Source: Microcyclospora pomicola (Eukaryota; Ascomycota; Dothideomycetes; Capnodiales). From it: a stretch of DNA of 64,000 bases. The notes under the pieces are model-generated. The model did no database searches, was not told the origin of the DNA, and saw nothing but the letters and a program-made list of their open reading frames with translations. Where the stretch lies: assembly GCA_002786065.1 (NCBI GenBank), contig NHNY01000025.1, positions 292,973 to 356,972 on the forward strand, given 5' to 3'. A program made the position numbers and the translations under genes. Shown in pieces: positions 19,964 to 30,268 of the stretch (the stretch's first letter is position 1; every line of letters starts with the position of its first letter).

Positions 19964-22556
19964 ATGCCTCACTTGGAGGGCAAGTCGCCTAGGCCGACGA
20001 GCATTCTCAAGCGAGACTCTCAGCCTGGTCCAGAAAGCGCTGCATCACCGTCCAGCTACTTGGGGTTGAACCAGGACTCCGTATCACCGCGAGGTACACC
20101 TAAAAGTGAGTCCACCTTTTATTTTGACATGTCTACTGTGCAGCCCATCAGCAGTGTCGATTGCTTTGTACGCGTCGTGGCGGCGGCGGCGTCGTGGCAA
20201 TGGCAAGACGTGGTGTTTTGTGAGCAAAACGCGGCTGCTAACATGTAATCTTGCGTTCAAAGCTGTGTCGATTTCTGCGCAGGCTGAGATGATCTCGCCA
20301 TTCATGCTAGGGGAGCAGAAAAACGTAGAGGAGTTCGATTTGGAAAATCTGCGTAGCACAAGAAAATCAATCGTGAAAAGCTATAATGAGAGGCGACTGT
20401 CTGGACGACCAGCCACAGCTTCTAGTCCCTCACTCAGACCCATGACTCCCATGAATGAACCGCATTCGAGAGCCGAAAGCTCAGCAGCATTGCACTCGGA
20501 AGACAAATCGGATCAGCTGGACTCTCTTGTGGATCAGATATCATCATGGATCAAGCTTGAAAAAGACAAGAAGTTCTCGCGTAGAGCCAAGAAAGGCGGA
20601 CGCGAATCTAAGCATGAATCTGTGGGCGTTGATGGCCAAGGTGATGGCGACGACGGAGATGTTTCGGATGGGGGACCCGATTTCGAAAATCTGGAACGAA
20701 TCCTGAAACAGAGCCTGCACCTCGACCGGCGATGCTCTCGAAAGAGTTCTGTTGCCAGCCTGCGGAACAAGCTGTCGTCTAAGAGACTTCATCGGAAAAC
20801 GTCGGTTGTGTCCTCAGACACGGAATGTGTAGACAATGAAATCCTGGTGCCCTCGTCTGACGTCTTGCTCGACAACTCCAACACCTTGGCTTACACTGGT
20901 GGTCACTCGGAGTCCGAGGAGTCTGGCACGGACGAGCTCAAGAAGGCTGAGTCCTACCGCGACTTGGACGCCTGGGCAAAGCTCAAGTTCGAGACATTGC
21001 GTCTTATTCACACGCTTCGCCTCAAAGGCTGGAGGAGGGTTCCGTTGGAGATGAGTGGCGCCTGCACGATTCAACGGTTGAGTGGCGCGCTCACCAATGC
21101 TGTTTATGTTGTCTCGCCTCCAGAGAAGATACCTGCCAGAAAAGACAAGGACGAAAGTGCGACATCATCAGGCCAACGAAAGCACCCGCCGAAGCTTTTG
21201 CTGCGCATCTATGGACCACAAGTTGAGCATCTGATTGACCGAGAATCAGAGCTTGCAATATTGAGGCGTCTAGCGAAGAAACGCATTGGTCCTCGCATGC
21301 TCGGAACATTCGCCAATGGACGCTTCGAAGAGTTCTTCCACGCCGAGACACTGACTCCGGAGGACATGCGGAGCCCAGACACCAGCCGCCAGATTGCAAA
21401 ACGTATGCGGGAGCTTCATGAGGGAATTGAGCTTCTCCAGCAGGAGCGCGATGATGGCGCCTTTGTCTGGCGTAACTGGGACAAATGGGTACAGCGGGTT
21501 GAGCAAGTCGTTTCATGGCTGGACGAGCAAGTTCGCGATCTCCCCGAAGGCTTCAAGCCGCTAGGCCCAGATGGCTGGAAGCGCAGAGGTCTGATCTGTG
21601 GTGTGCAATGGAAGGCCTTCCGCGACGTTGTCGAGAAGTATCGTGCTTGGCTAGATGCGCAGTACGGCGGAGCGCAACATATCAGGGAACAACTTGTGTT
21701 CGCCCACAACGACACGCAATATGGCAACCTGCTTCGCCTCATACCAACTAGCGAGTCACCTTTGCTGCTTCCAGCCAACACCCACAAGCAGCTGGTCGTG
21801 ATCGATTTCGAGTACTCGAACGCGAACTTGCCAGGTCTGGAGTTTGCCAATCACTTCACCGAGTGGTGCTACAACTACCACGACGAGCGCAAACCATACG
21901 CCTGCAACACTCAATGCTACCCCACCGTTGAAGAGCAAGAGCGATTTATCCGTGCGTATGTACGCCATCGCCCACAATTCAACGTCTCAACGCCCAAGCT
22001 AGCACCTCAGCCATCTCCCACCCCAAGCGGGAATGAATCTACGACGCCTAAGCCAACGCTCAAGAGGAACACAACTAGCATCAGCAACTTTATGCTCGAT
22101 GCCCGAGCGCCGAGTAGTCAAAGCAGTACCACACAAGCTACCTTCGCCGACGAGGACGCAACGCAAAAAGCTCTCGAGGATGAGGAAGTCGCGCGTTTGA
22201 TGCACGAAACCCGTCTTTGGCGTGTGGCGAACACAGCGCAATGGGTCGCCTGGGGCATCGTGCAGGCCAAGGTGCCTGGGATGCCTGACTTCGGCCTGAC
22301 GACTAGGGACGACATCGGGTGCGATCAGGAGGAGTTGACTCGAGAAGAACTTGCGGAGCGCGCGGAGGAGTATCGTGATCTGGCGACCGGAGAGTCGCAG
22401 GAGCAGACGGAAGAAGAGCAGGAGGAATTCGACTACCTGGGCTATGCGCAGCATCGCGCCATGTTTTTCTGGGGCGATGTGCTGCAGCTCGGTATCGTCA
22501 AGATGGAAGAATTACCCGAGGACGTGAGAACGAAAATCAAGACGGTGCCGTACTAG
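19964..22556 (+). CDS. CKI1: Choline/ethanolamine kinase
   Basis: The enzyme phosphorylates choline with ATP, the first step of the CDP-choline (Kennedy) route to phosphatidylcholine. Exon 1 is 19964-20105, intron 20106-20262 (GTGAGT...CAAAG, with a GCTAAC branch motif 20 nt before the end), and exon 2 is 20263-22556, giving 811 residues. The unspliced frame would enter from inside the intron. The first ~270 residues are Ser-rich and regulatory-looking (MPHLEGKSPRPTSILKRDS; RRCSRKSSVASLRNKLSSKR). The kinase core follows, with Brenner's motif VFAHNDTQYGNLL at about 525-537 and the choline-kinase motif VIDFEYSNANLPGLEFANHF near 558-577. A Ser/Thr-rich insert (about 615-660) splits the end of the core. 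Long N-termini are usual in fungal Cki1. Identity is secure. Confidence 0.94.
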
Positions 22557-22779
22557 AGAGTCTGTTGAGGTGTGTGCATACTCGGCAGACTTGGAACTAG
22601 AGAGGCTTTAGGCACGTTTCATCTCACGGTGCTAATGACTCGCTATGAGTGTCTTCTGATCAATTGTAACGTTGTTGCATGTAAATGTATGTACGCGTTC
22701 TATCCTAGCCCTGTTATTGCGTCCGTGATGGTATGAAAACCATCCCAGTCTCTATTCAGCACCCTTCTGGAGAAGTCGC

Positions 22780-24436
22780 TCAGCAACTGCTCGCGCCCTG
22801 GGAGCCTGAAACTATCTGCACCACCTCGGGATTGTAGTTGTAAGCTCCGTTTACACAGTCTGCATAGACACAGCGTCCTGGAAGAGTCGAGTAGACCACG
22901 TTACCCGAGCCGTCTACGATCTGCAACTGCTGCGGACCTGGCGTGATGGCCGTGCCCGTGGAAATGGTGGAGCCATGATTGAAGCCACCCTGCGCGGCCA
23001 CGCTTTGGATCACGTTACCGTTGCTGAGCAGATTGATTGTCATGCCGCTGTTGTCGGGCATCACGACGGCCCAGTTGAGGGTGTCCTGGGCGGTCTGGTC
23101 GCCGCTGGGCTCGGTGTCGCTGGAGCATACGGTCGAGTCCAGCTGGGTCTTGTACCACATGGCGCCGACGGGGGCGTCGGAGGCCGGGAAGGCGGTGTCG
23201 AGATTCTTGAACGCGCTGGCGAACTCGCTGATCAGCGGCTGAAGAGCGGTGTGGTTCATGTTCTCGTCGTAGCTGGAGGTGCTGCCGGCTTCCTCCCAGA
23301 GGTTGCCGATGTAATGGCTTTCCGGACCGTCGTTCTGTGTCGTGAGTATGTCAATGCAAGCTCAAGGCGCGGGAGTAGAGGGATGTCTTACCCAGGTGAT
23401 GACCTCGACGTACAGCGGGGCAGGGTCCATGGCTAGGATGTTCTGCATGCGCAACGAAAGCGTCTCTTCACCCCGACGGTAAAAGTTCAGACCGTACTAT
23501 ATCTCATTTGGTCAGATTCAGTCATGACGGGGCTCGGACGCTCGACTCACGCCATTCTTGTATTGGACTAGACTTAGCCCAATCATGTACGACTTGCCAG
23601 CAGCTACGGCGTTGTTGAGCACATTTTGATCATTCGTCACGTCTCCATCATCGGTTTCGCCGTTGAAAGGCCAGGTGTACTCCCAGCTGAAGACTCCATC
23701 GACGACGTCGGTCCATGTGTTGAACCAGTCGGATGTTCCATAGTCATCGGTGTTGTCAAAGTCTGGGATCAAAGTGATGTCGAAGTTTGATTTCCAGCTG
23801 GCGAAGTCGGATGGCGTAAAAGACGCAGCAGAGAAAGCTATGTCTGATGAGTGGAAGCCATCAACTCGATTTGCTGCTCACTTACTGCTGACCACAGGCT
23901 TGCCCTGATCTCCAACGAAGTATGCGCCGTTTGTTATGTACTGGTTCAGCATGTTGTTGTAGGCGTTCAGCTAGAGAAGATCAGAGATAAGAACACATCG
24001 TTGTATGGCATCCGGGTGACATACACCATCGCAAGTCGTCCCGTCGTAGGAGCAAGTTCCTGGTTCAGCAGAGAGGTCCAGACTGAAGAAAAGCTTGAAG
24101 TCCGTGCCGGCGGCATGATTGAACAGGGCTTCTAAGGAGGGCCCAGTGTAAGATGCGAATGGGTCCCCAACGTTGAGCGCAAACCCGTCCAAGCTGGCGA
24201 AGTGGTCAGTAGGCGCTGGACATGGCTCTGGATAGAGCGTACCCCATGGCGATGGCTTCTTGGATGTCTGTAGCCGCATGGTCGTCGGTCACGGAGCCAA
24301 CCTGTGAGATGTCAACCTCCTGTCTCGTTCTTTGAAACACCAAGATTCATACCAGATAATGTGCGAATACCGCTCTTGATGTTGCCAAACGGCTCAAAGA
24401 CAACGCCAGAATTGCTAGATTGGTAAAAGATGCCAT
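22780..24436 (-). CDS. Secreted GH71 alpha-1,3-glucanase (mutanase)
   Basis: The enzyme hydrolyses cell-wall alpha-1,3-glucan. Seven exons (24353-24436, 24243-24301, 24025-24193, 23886-23970, 23551-23837, 23392-23496, 22780-23334) with 48-57-nt introns give exactly 448 codons. Exon 1 encodes a signal peptide (MASFTNLAILALSLSRLATS) directly followed by VFAHYLVGS, the typical GH71 mature start. Further landmarks are MGLDGFALNVGDPFASYTG, the acidic TLIPDFDNTDDYGTSDWFNT, VDGVFSWEYTWP, and PAPLYVEVITWNDGPESHYI. The C-terminal region from about residue 335 completes the catalytic and accessory module and has several Cys. It could act in wall remodelling during growth or sporulation, or on foreign alpha-glucan. 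All phases close, so the splicing model is strong. Confidence 0.92.
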
Positions 24437-25422
24437 AATTGATGCTTCCCGGTAAGATATGCTTAGTACTCCACCACAGACATTTCGACCGTGTAGGTAG
24501 CAAGTACTTATAGTCAAACAGTGCCAAGCACACCATCACAGCACCGTGAGTGCACATCCCATCCGCGGCCTTGAGTCCTGCTGGGATTGATGGTCCTTAC
24601 AATTGGCCAATGAGTCGGATTTCCAGGCACAAATAAGGTGGAGAAGAATGCGACATGGACCGAGGAGAGCATCAGAATCAGGGACTGACACGGTCAAGCC
24701 GTGTGATGTTTCCACATCTCGCACGATTACCAACATTCCCGTGATTCCTACACCTAGTATCCACACCGTACAAGACATTAGACGGCTAGTTAATCAGCGG
24801 TAGCGAACTTGGGTCTCTGTTAGGTGGATTCGCGGAGCGCATGGCTCATAAAACGTGTCAATCCTTCAATCCTTAGGTAAGAAGATTTGCGTTAAAACGT
24901 CCGTCGGTCCCTCTCAATCGGTCAACGACACCTTGGCCCGCCATCAATGCATGATCCTGATGGCTACCAGATATTTGAGGCTCTTATGGTCTTGTTACGG
25001 CCGCTTGATATAAGTTCTGCACACTTTTGCGCCAATGATGACTTTGAGCATAGCTCCGGCAGATTTCTTGCAACGCGCATGGCCGAGAGTGCAGTCTGCA
25101 ACGGCTCCTCCTGTAGCAGACTGGCAGAGATGTTTTATACATAGCCTTAAAGGCCATCGTACTTCGAGGATGTGGCACTTCGACCAGCAACATTGGTAGA
25201 TGTTGTCTTATGAAGTCGTGAAGAATCAAGGTTGAAGTGCTGGAGTCAACAGTAGCGCCGAGGGCCGGCTCCCTCTTCCACGCGAGCGGGACGCCACTCC
25301 TTGTTCCCCAACAGCGCTAGAGCTATTATGGTTGCTACATACTGATTAATGCCACGAAAGTCTTTCTCTCACACGACCTGGACAGATTGATCGCTATCTG
25401 CTGTGGCATTGAAGTGGACAGC
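24437..25422. other. divergent spacer, GH71 and GH47 genes
   Basis: It contains the promoters of both flanking divergent genes. No gene, repeat or RNA was recognised. Confidence 0.6.
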
Positions 25423-27213
25423 ATGTTGCTCTCGACCAGGCGACTAGTCGTCTATTTCTTGTTGACGGCAGCGCTGATATACCTCTTTCGGCATCTACAG
25501 CGATCTGGAACGTACCGGCTGCCTCCGACGTACAGCGCGCCATCACAAGATAAAACCCTCCAGACCCCTGTGTCGCAGGATACTGGATTCAACTGGGCAA
25601 AGTTCAAAGTCAACTACCCGGTGAAAAACCCAATCCCGCTGCCAAAACCGTCTGGCAAACGACTTCCCAAAGTTCAATATGAATTCAGCGTTGAGGGTGT
25701 GGACGCTAAGCAGCGACGCGAGCAGCGTCAGTCCGAGGTGAAGGCTGCAATGCAACGGACCTGGGACGCTTATCGAAAGTATGCTTGGCTTCAAGATGAA
25801 TTGACTCCCATCAGCGCTGGTGGCAAAAGCCCGTATGGTGGATGGTCGGCGACTCTGGTCGACTCCTTGGATACTCTCTGGATTATGGGTATGCAGGAGG
25901 AATTCAAAGCGGCAGTAGATGCTGCTGTCCATATTGATTTCTCTACCACTCCGCAAGAAACGATAAATGTGTTTGAGACCACCATCCGTTACCTCGGAGG
26001 TTTCTTGTCAGCCTACGATCTAAGTGGCGATGAACGATTGCTCGCAAAGACTCTGGAACTGGCTGATATGCTGTACGCTGCATTCGACACCCCGAACCGT
26101 ATACCGAACACACGATGGGACTTCCACAAGGCGGCTGCTGGAGAGAAGCAAGAAGCGAATGAAGCCATTTTGTCTGCCGAGCTTGGCACGCTTTCACTCG
26201 AGTTCACGCGATTATCCCAGGTCACGAAGAACGACAAGTGGTATGATGTTGCCGCCCGAGTTATGAACATTTTCTACGAGCAGCAGAACAGCACGAACCT
26301 CCCTGGCATGTGGCCACTTATGCTCAACGGCCGTGACGCCGACTTCAAGACAGGCGCGACCTTCACGTTGGGAGGTATGTCGGACTCGCTGTACGAGTAC
26401 CTGCCCAAGATGTATGCACTTCTCGGCGGCTCGGAGATGTATGCCGAAATGTATAATTCCGCAATGGATGCGTCCATTCGACATACACTTTATCGTCCCA
26501 TGACACCAGATAATGCAGATGTTCTATTCAGCAGTCATGTTCAAGCTGAAAGCCCTTCCGAGGTCGAGGAAGTCTGGCCTGGAGGCCAGCACCTGGTTTG
26601 TTTCGCTGGCGGTATGTTTGCGTTAGGGGGACGGTTACTCCTCAATGATACCCACGTCACCACCGGACGCAAGTTGACTGAAGGTTGCGTTTGGGCATAC
26701 GAGAATAGTGCGATCGGTATCATGCCGGAGAGCTTCATGGCGGTATCATGCGGCTCAACGGAGCGCTGCGCGTGGAATGAGAAGACATGGCACGACGCCA
26801 TCCTTGCCAATGCAGGAGAAGATGCGGAGCGTGGAGTCGATTGGCTCATCCGCTACAAGGGCATACAGCCGGGGTTCTCCGCTTACATTGACACTGCTTA
26901 TCACCTTCGACCAGAAGCCATCGAAAGCGTGTTCATCCTCTATCGAATCACCGGGGAGACGAAATACATGGACACGGCTTGGAAGATGTTCAAGAACATC
27001 ATGAAATACACTTCGACAGATATTGCTAATGCGGCCATCGACGACGTTACTGATGCAGATGCGCCGAAGATGGACACCATGGAATCGTTCTGGACGGCCG
27101 AGACCCTCAAATACTTCTACCTCATCTTTAGCGAACCGAACGTCATCAGCTTGGATGAGTATGTGCTCAATACCGAAGCCCATCCCTTCAGGATCCCAGC
27201 CGCCACTGCATGA
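25423..27213 (+). CDS. Class I alpha-1,2-mannosidase (GH47)
   Basis: The enzyme trims alpha-1,2-linked mannose from N-glycans in the ER or Golgi. It is a single exon of 596 residues from ATG 25423; the frame before it has no ATG. It is a type II membrane protein: a short cytosolic MLLSTRR, one membrane segment (about 8-24, VVYFLLTAALIYLF), a stem, then the (alpha/alpha)7 catalytic domain. Landmarks are GGWSATLVDSLDTLWIMG, FETTIRYLGGFLSAYDLSGD, FTLGGMSDSLYEYLPKMY, a Cys pair region (CFAGG and CVWAYENS), YHLRPEAIESVFILYRITG and the closing TMESFWTAETLKYFYLIFSE with LNTEAHPFRIP. The TEAHPF threonine is the usual Ca2+ ligand. ER versus Golgi residence cannot be decided. Identity is very secure. 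Confidence 0.95.
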   Translation: MLLSTRRLVVYFLLTAALIYLFRHLQRSGTYRLPPTYSAPSQDKTLQTPVSQDTGFNWAKFKVNYPVKNPIPLPKPSGKRLPKVQYEFSVEGVDAKQRREQRQSEVKAAMQRTWDAYRKYAWLQDELTPISAGGKSPYGGWSATLVDSLDTLWIMGMQEEFKAAVDAAVHIDFSTTPQETINVFETTIRYLGGFLSAYDLSGDERLLAKTLELADMLYAAFDTPNRIPNTRWDFHKAAAGEKQEANEAILSAELGTLSLEFTRLSQVTKNDKWYDVAARVMNIFYEQQNSTNLPGMWPLMLNGRDADFKTGATFTLGGMSDSLYEYLPKMYALLGGSEMYAEMYNSAMDASIRHTLYRPMTPDNADVLFSSHVQAESPSEVEEVWPGGQHLVCFAGGMFALGGRLLLNDTHVTTGRKLTEGCVWAYENSAIGIMPESFMAVSCGSTERCAWNEKTWHDAILANAGEDAERGVDWLIRYKGIQPGFSAYIDTAYHLRPEAIESVFILYRITGETKYMDTAWKMFKNIMKYTSTDIANAAIDDVTDADAPKMDTMESFWTAETLKYFYLIFSEPNVISLDEYVLNTEAHPFRIPAATA

Positions 27214-27691
27214 ATGTGAGCGGCTAAGACGAGGACGTGTACCCTACGGGAAGTCGGGTTTGGGTTACTATTTGGGCTCTTGTGGCGTACGTGTGAACAG
27301 TAGAGAAGTGGTTTGGGGCTTGTTGATGCTATGTAATTTCGATACGGCTGCTTGCGTTCTGATATGAAGAGCTTGCAGTATGATGAAAACTTGAAAAGCT
27401 TGTGTTCGGTGATTGTTGCAAGCTTTCGATCAATTGGCAGCTGAGATATTGCTAGAGACGCCAGCAAAGCTTACGAGATCGACAGATAGCTTCGGAGACT
27501 GTTGTGTGTACCTGATGGACTTTTGTGTCAGATATCTTACGAAACACTACTCTATTCTGCGATGAATCTCTTCGTCGTGGGCTAGAATAGGCAGGAGCAG
27601 TCTCGGCGCGGTCCGCATCTGCAAAAATACCTAGAACGGGTATTTGAATATTTTGAGATAAACATTATTTCCGAACACGGCTTCTACTTCA
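27214..27691. other. spacer between two plus-strand genes
   Basis: 3' flank of the mannosidase and 5' flank of the rRNA methyltransferase. An A/T-rich patch (tttgaatattttgagataaacattattt) lies at about 27643-27670, just before the start codon at 27692. No gene seen. Confidence 0.6.
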
Positions 27692-29398
27692 ATGTCTCTC
27701 TACCATGAAGCCGCCAGCATCATCGACAGCTCGCAGAAAAACGGCGGGTCGCTGAAGTCGCTCGTGTTCGGCAAGAAGACGTGGAAGACAGACGGCAAGA
27801 CCCTGTTCGCGCTGACCAGCGAGGCGGCGAAATGGAGCGCCGTGCTGTCGGAAGTGGTGGAGAAGAGCGGCATTTTGAAAATTGAGCGACAGCTCTCGCC
27901 GACGCTGGTGTTGGTGCTGACGCACGATCTGCTGCTGTCGAAGAAAGGCGTCGCGTTGCCGGCGAAACATGGCTTGCATGCGGCGATTGCGAAGCATAAG
28001 GCAAGGTTGGCGGCGGAGTTGACGAAGGCGAGGTTGAGGCGAGGGTTCGCGACGATCGACGAGTTGAGAGCAGATGTCAATGCTGTTGCGATCGATGGGT
28101 TGGAGGTGAATGCGGATGGTGAAGCGAAACCAGCACCGCATCCGCGATGGATCCGCATCAACACAATCCGTACAACGCTGGCCGAGCAATTCGAGACGAC
28201 GTTCAAGGAGTACACGCAAGTCGACAGCGTGCCTGAAGTGGTCGCGCGACGTCCATCAAGTACGATTCCAGCAGTCCACGTTGATCGACATATCCCGAAC
28301 CTGATCGCCATCGCGCCACACATCAACATCTCGACAAGCAGAGCCTACAAAGAAGGCAAGCTGATCCTGCAAGACAAAGCGTCGTGTTTCCCAGCCCATC
28401 TGCTCGACCCGAGCGTCGACGACGGCGATGTCATCGACACCTGCGCGGCCCCGGGAAACAAGACCACGCACCTCGCCGCCATCATCCACGACTCCCGCGC
28501 GAGCACCGTGCGCAGCCGCAAAGTGATCGCGTGCGAGAAAGACCCCCTGCGCTCCAAGACGCTCGAGAAGATGACGGCCATCGCCGGCGCGGGGGAGATC
28601 ATCTCCATCCGCACCTCGCAAGACGCGATGAAACTCGACCCCAAGTCGGGCAAATTCAAGTCCGTAACCGCGCTGCTGCTGGATCCCAGCTGTTCAGGAA
28701 GCGGCATCGTCGGCCGCGACGAGTGTTCCGTCGTCGTGCATCTCCCCAGCCTGACCAGCGCGGACGCAACAGCAATGACAGGGGCGCGAGGCAAGAAACG
28801 CAAGCGCGCTGCGCCCGTTCCCGCCAAAATTGACGCACCCGCACCCCCTACGCTCGACAGCGACGCGCCCGACGAAGCCGAAGAGACAGCGCTCGACCCA
28901 TCCACGGACGCAACCAAACTCGCCGCCCGCCTAACCGCGCTGGCCGACTTCCAGCTGCGCCTCGTCAAGCACGCGATGAGCTTCCCCGGCGCGCGGCGCA
29001 TCACGTACTCGACGTGCTCGGTGCACGTGGCGGAGAACGAGGGCGTGGTGGTGCAGGCGCTGCGGTCGGAGGTCGCGAGGCACGGGGGCTGGCGGGTTCT
29101 GGAGCGCGCGGCGCAGGTGGAGGGTATGCGGGCGTGGCCGAAGCGCGGCTGGGTCGAGGCGTGTCGGGGGCTGGGCGGAATGGAGGACGAGGAAGAAGCA
29201 AGGAGGGTGGCGGAGGGGTGTATTCGGTGCGAGAAGGGGACGGAGGAGGGGACGATGGGGTTCTTCGTTGCGGCGTTCGTGCGAGATGACGAGGGCGGGT
29301 CTGCAGGTGATGGTGGTATATATGGTGGCGAAGGGAAGGAGAATGAGGAAGGTGACGACGACGAAGAAGAAGAGGAAGAGTGGAATGGCTTCGGTTAG
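27692..29398 (+). CDS. RCM1: 25S rRNA m5C methyltransferase (NSUN5/Rcm1)
   Basis: SAM-dependent cytosine-C5 methyltransferase of the large-subunit rRNA (yeast Rcm1 methylates C2278), acting in the nucleolus. It is a single exon of 568 residues. The start MSLYHEAASIIDSSQKNGGS matches the family. The SAM-binding motif DTCAAPGNKTTHLAAI is at about residue 249, motif IV LLLDPSCSGSGIVGRDE at about 328, and the catalytic-Cys motif TYSTCSVHVAENEGVV at about 436. A low-complexity insert between motifs IV and VI (about residues 365-410) contains a KKRKR stretch that could serve as a nucleolar signal. The C-terminus ends in an acidic Glu/Asp run (about 550-565). GC content is very high in the second half. 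Identity is secure. Confidence 0.93.
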   Translation: MSLYHEAASIIDSSQKNGGSLKSLVFGKKTWKTDGKTLFALTSEAAKWSAVLSEVVEKSGILKIERQLSPTLVLVLTHDLLLSKKGVALPAKHGLHAAIAKHKARLAAELTKARLRRGFATIDELRADVNAVAIDGLEVNADGEAKPAPHPRWIRINTIRTTLAEQFETTFKEYTQVDSVPEVVARRPSSTIPAVHVDRHIPNLIAIAPHINISTSRAYKEGKLILQDKASCFPAHLLDPSVDDGDVIDTCAAPGNKTTHLAAIIHDSRASTVRSRKVIACEKDPLRSKTLEKMTAIAGAGEIISIRTSQDAMKLDPKSGKFKSVTALLLDPSCSGSGIVGRDECSVVVHLPSLTSADATAMTGARGKKRKRAAPVPAKIDAPAPPTLDSDAPDEAEETALDPSTDATKLAARLTALADFQLRLVKHAMSFPGARRITYSTCSVHVAENEGVVVQALRSEVARHGGWRVLERAAQVEGMRAWPKRGWVEACRGLGGMEDEEEARRVAEGCIRCEKGTEEGTMGFFVAAFVRDDEGGSAGDGGIYGGEGKENEEGDDDEEEEEEWNGFG

Positions 29399-30268
29399 GA
29401 GCTTCAGGAAGGCTTGAGTAGTAGTTGACATCAAGGGAGCACATTCGACTCCCATTTCCACTGAAACATCACCATGCTCAGACAGTGATACGAATATCAC
29501 GCCACGAACATGACCGGGACACGATATGATTTCTAACTAAGTTTCATACTCTTGCTATCGGCGCTCATATGCTACGGGTGTTCAGGGCTCGGGTATTGTG
29601 GGTATGGGTAGGGTATGTGATTGGTGAGTCGGCGTCGAACATTTCGGGGGGGAGCAATCGCAGCACATCCATGGCTTGTTTGATGCCACGAAGTGTCTCT
29701 GAATTGCCAGCGAGGGGTTGGACACCTGGTCCAAACCCACTGTGCCTGTGCAGAAACACGTCTCCTCGTCCTTACGATACTCGTTTTATCGAAGTGACAG
29801 GGTCCGTCGGTTCCGATCATGGCGAATCTGGGAGGATCGATAATCTGAGAGTGGCGCATTCGCGGACTGTGTGTTGCTACATGCCTGATGTGTTGACGCA
29901 ACCAATGTCCGAAGCGAAGCAGGACAGGAGCATTGCATCCCGTAGCGCTTGTGATTGGGAAAAGGCGTGTCAACTGTGATCGTGGTGGTGATGGGCAGTG
30001 GAAGACAATCGTAGGCGTGCTGGGTGATGGACTCCGCTTGCTCGTGTGGGATTCTACCTCATCATCGCGCGACCCACAGGATATGGTTCACTGAGGATCC
30101 GCGGTCGCGGTTCTGATGCTCCTATGCCGATCGAAGCGGTGCTCGTGGTGGGGGATTTTGCATTCCGGTTCGAACTCGACTTTATCGGGACGACCACGAT
30201 CACCTGGCAGTGGTCGGGGCACGTGCCTAACCTCGTGCCCCATGAAGCATGCCAGACTCAAAGTTGCT
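29399..30268. other. convergent spacer
   Basis: It lies between the 3' ends of the rRNA methyltransferase and importin-beta genes. Frames of 60-135 codons on both strands at 29565-29979 overlap antisense to one another and have no family features. Nothing else is seen. Confidence 0.6.

Noticed and set aside
29565-29979. Overlapping plus and minus frames of about 135 codons
   Set aside because: They mirror each other in a convergent 3' spacer and have no family features.
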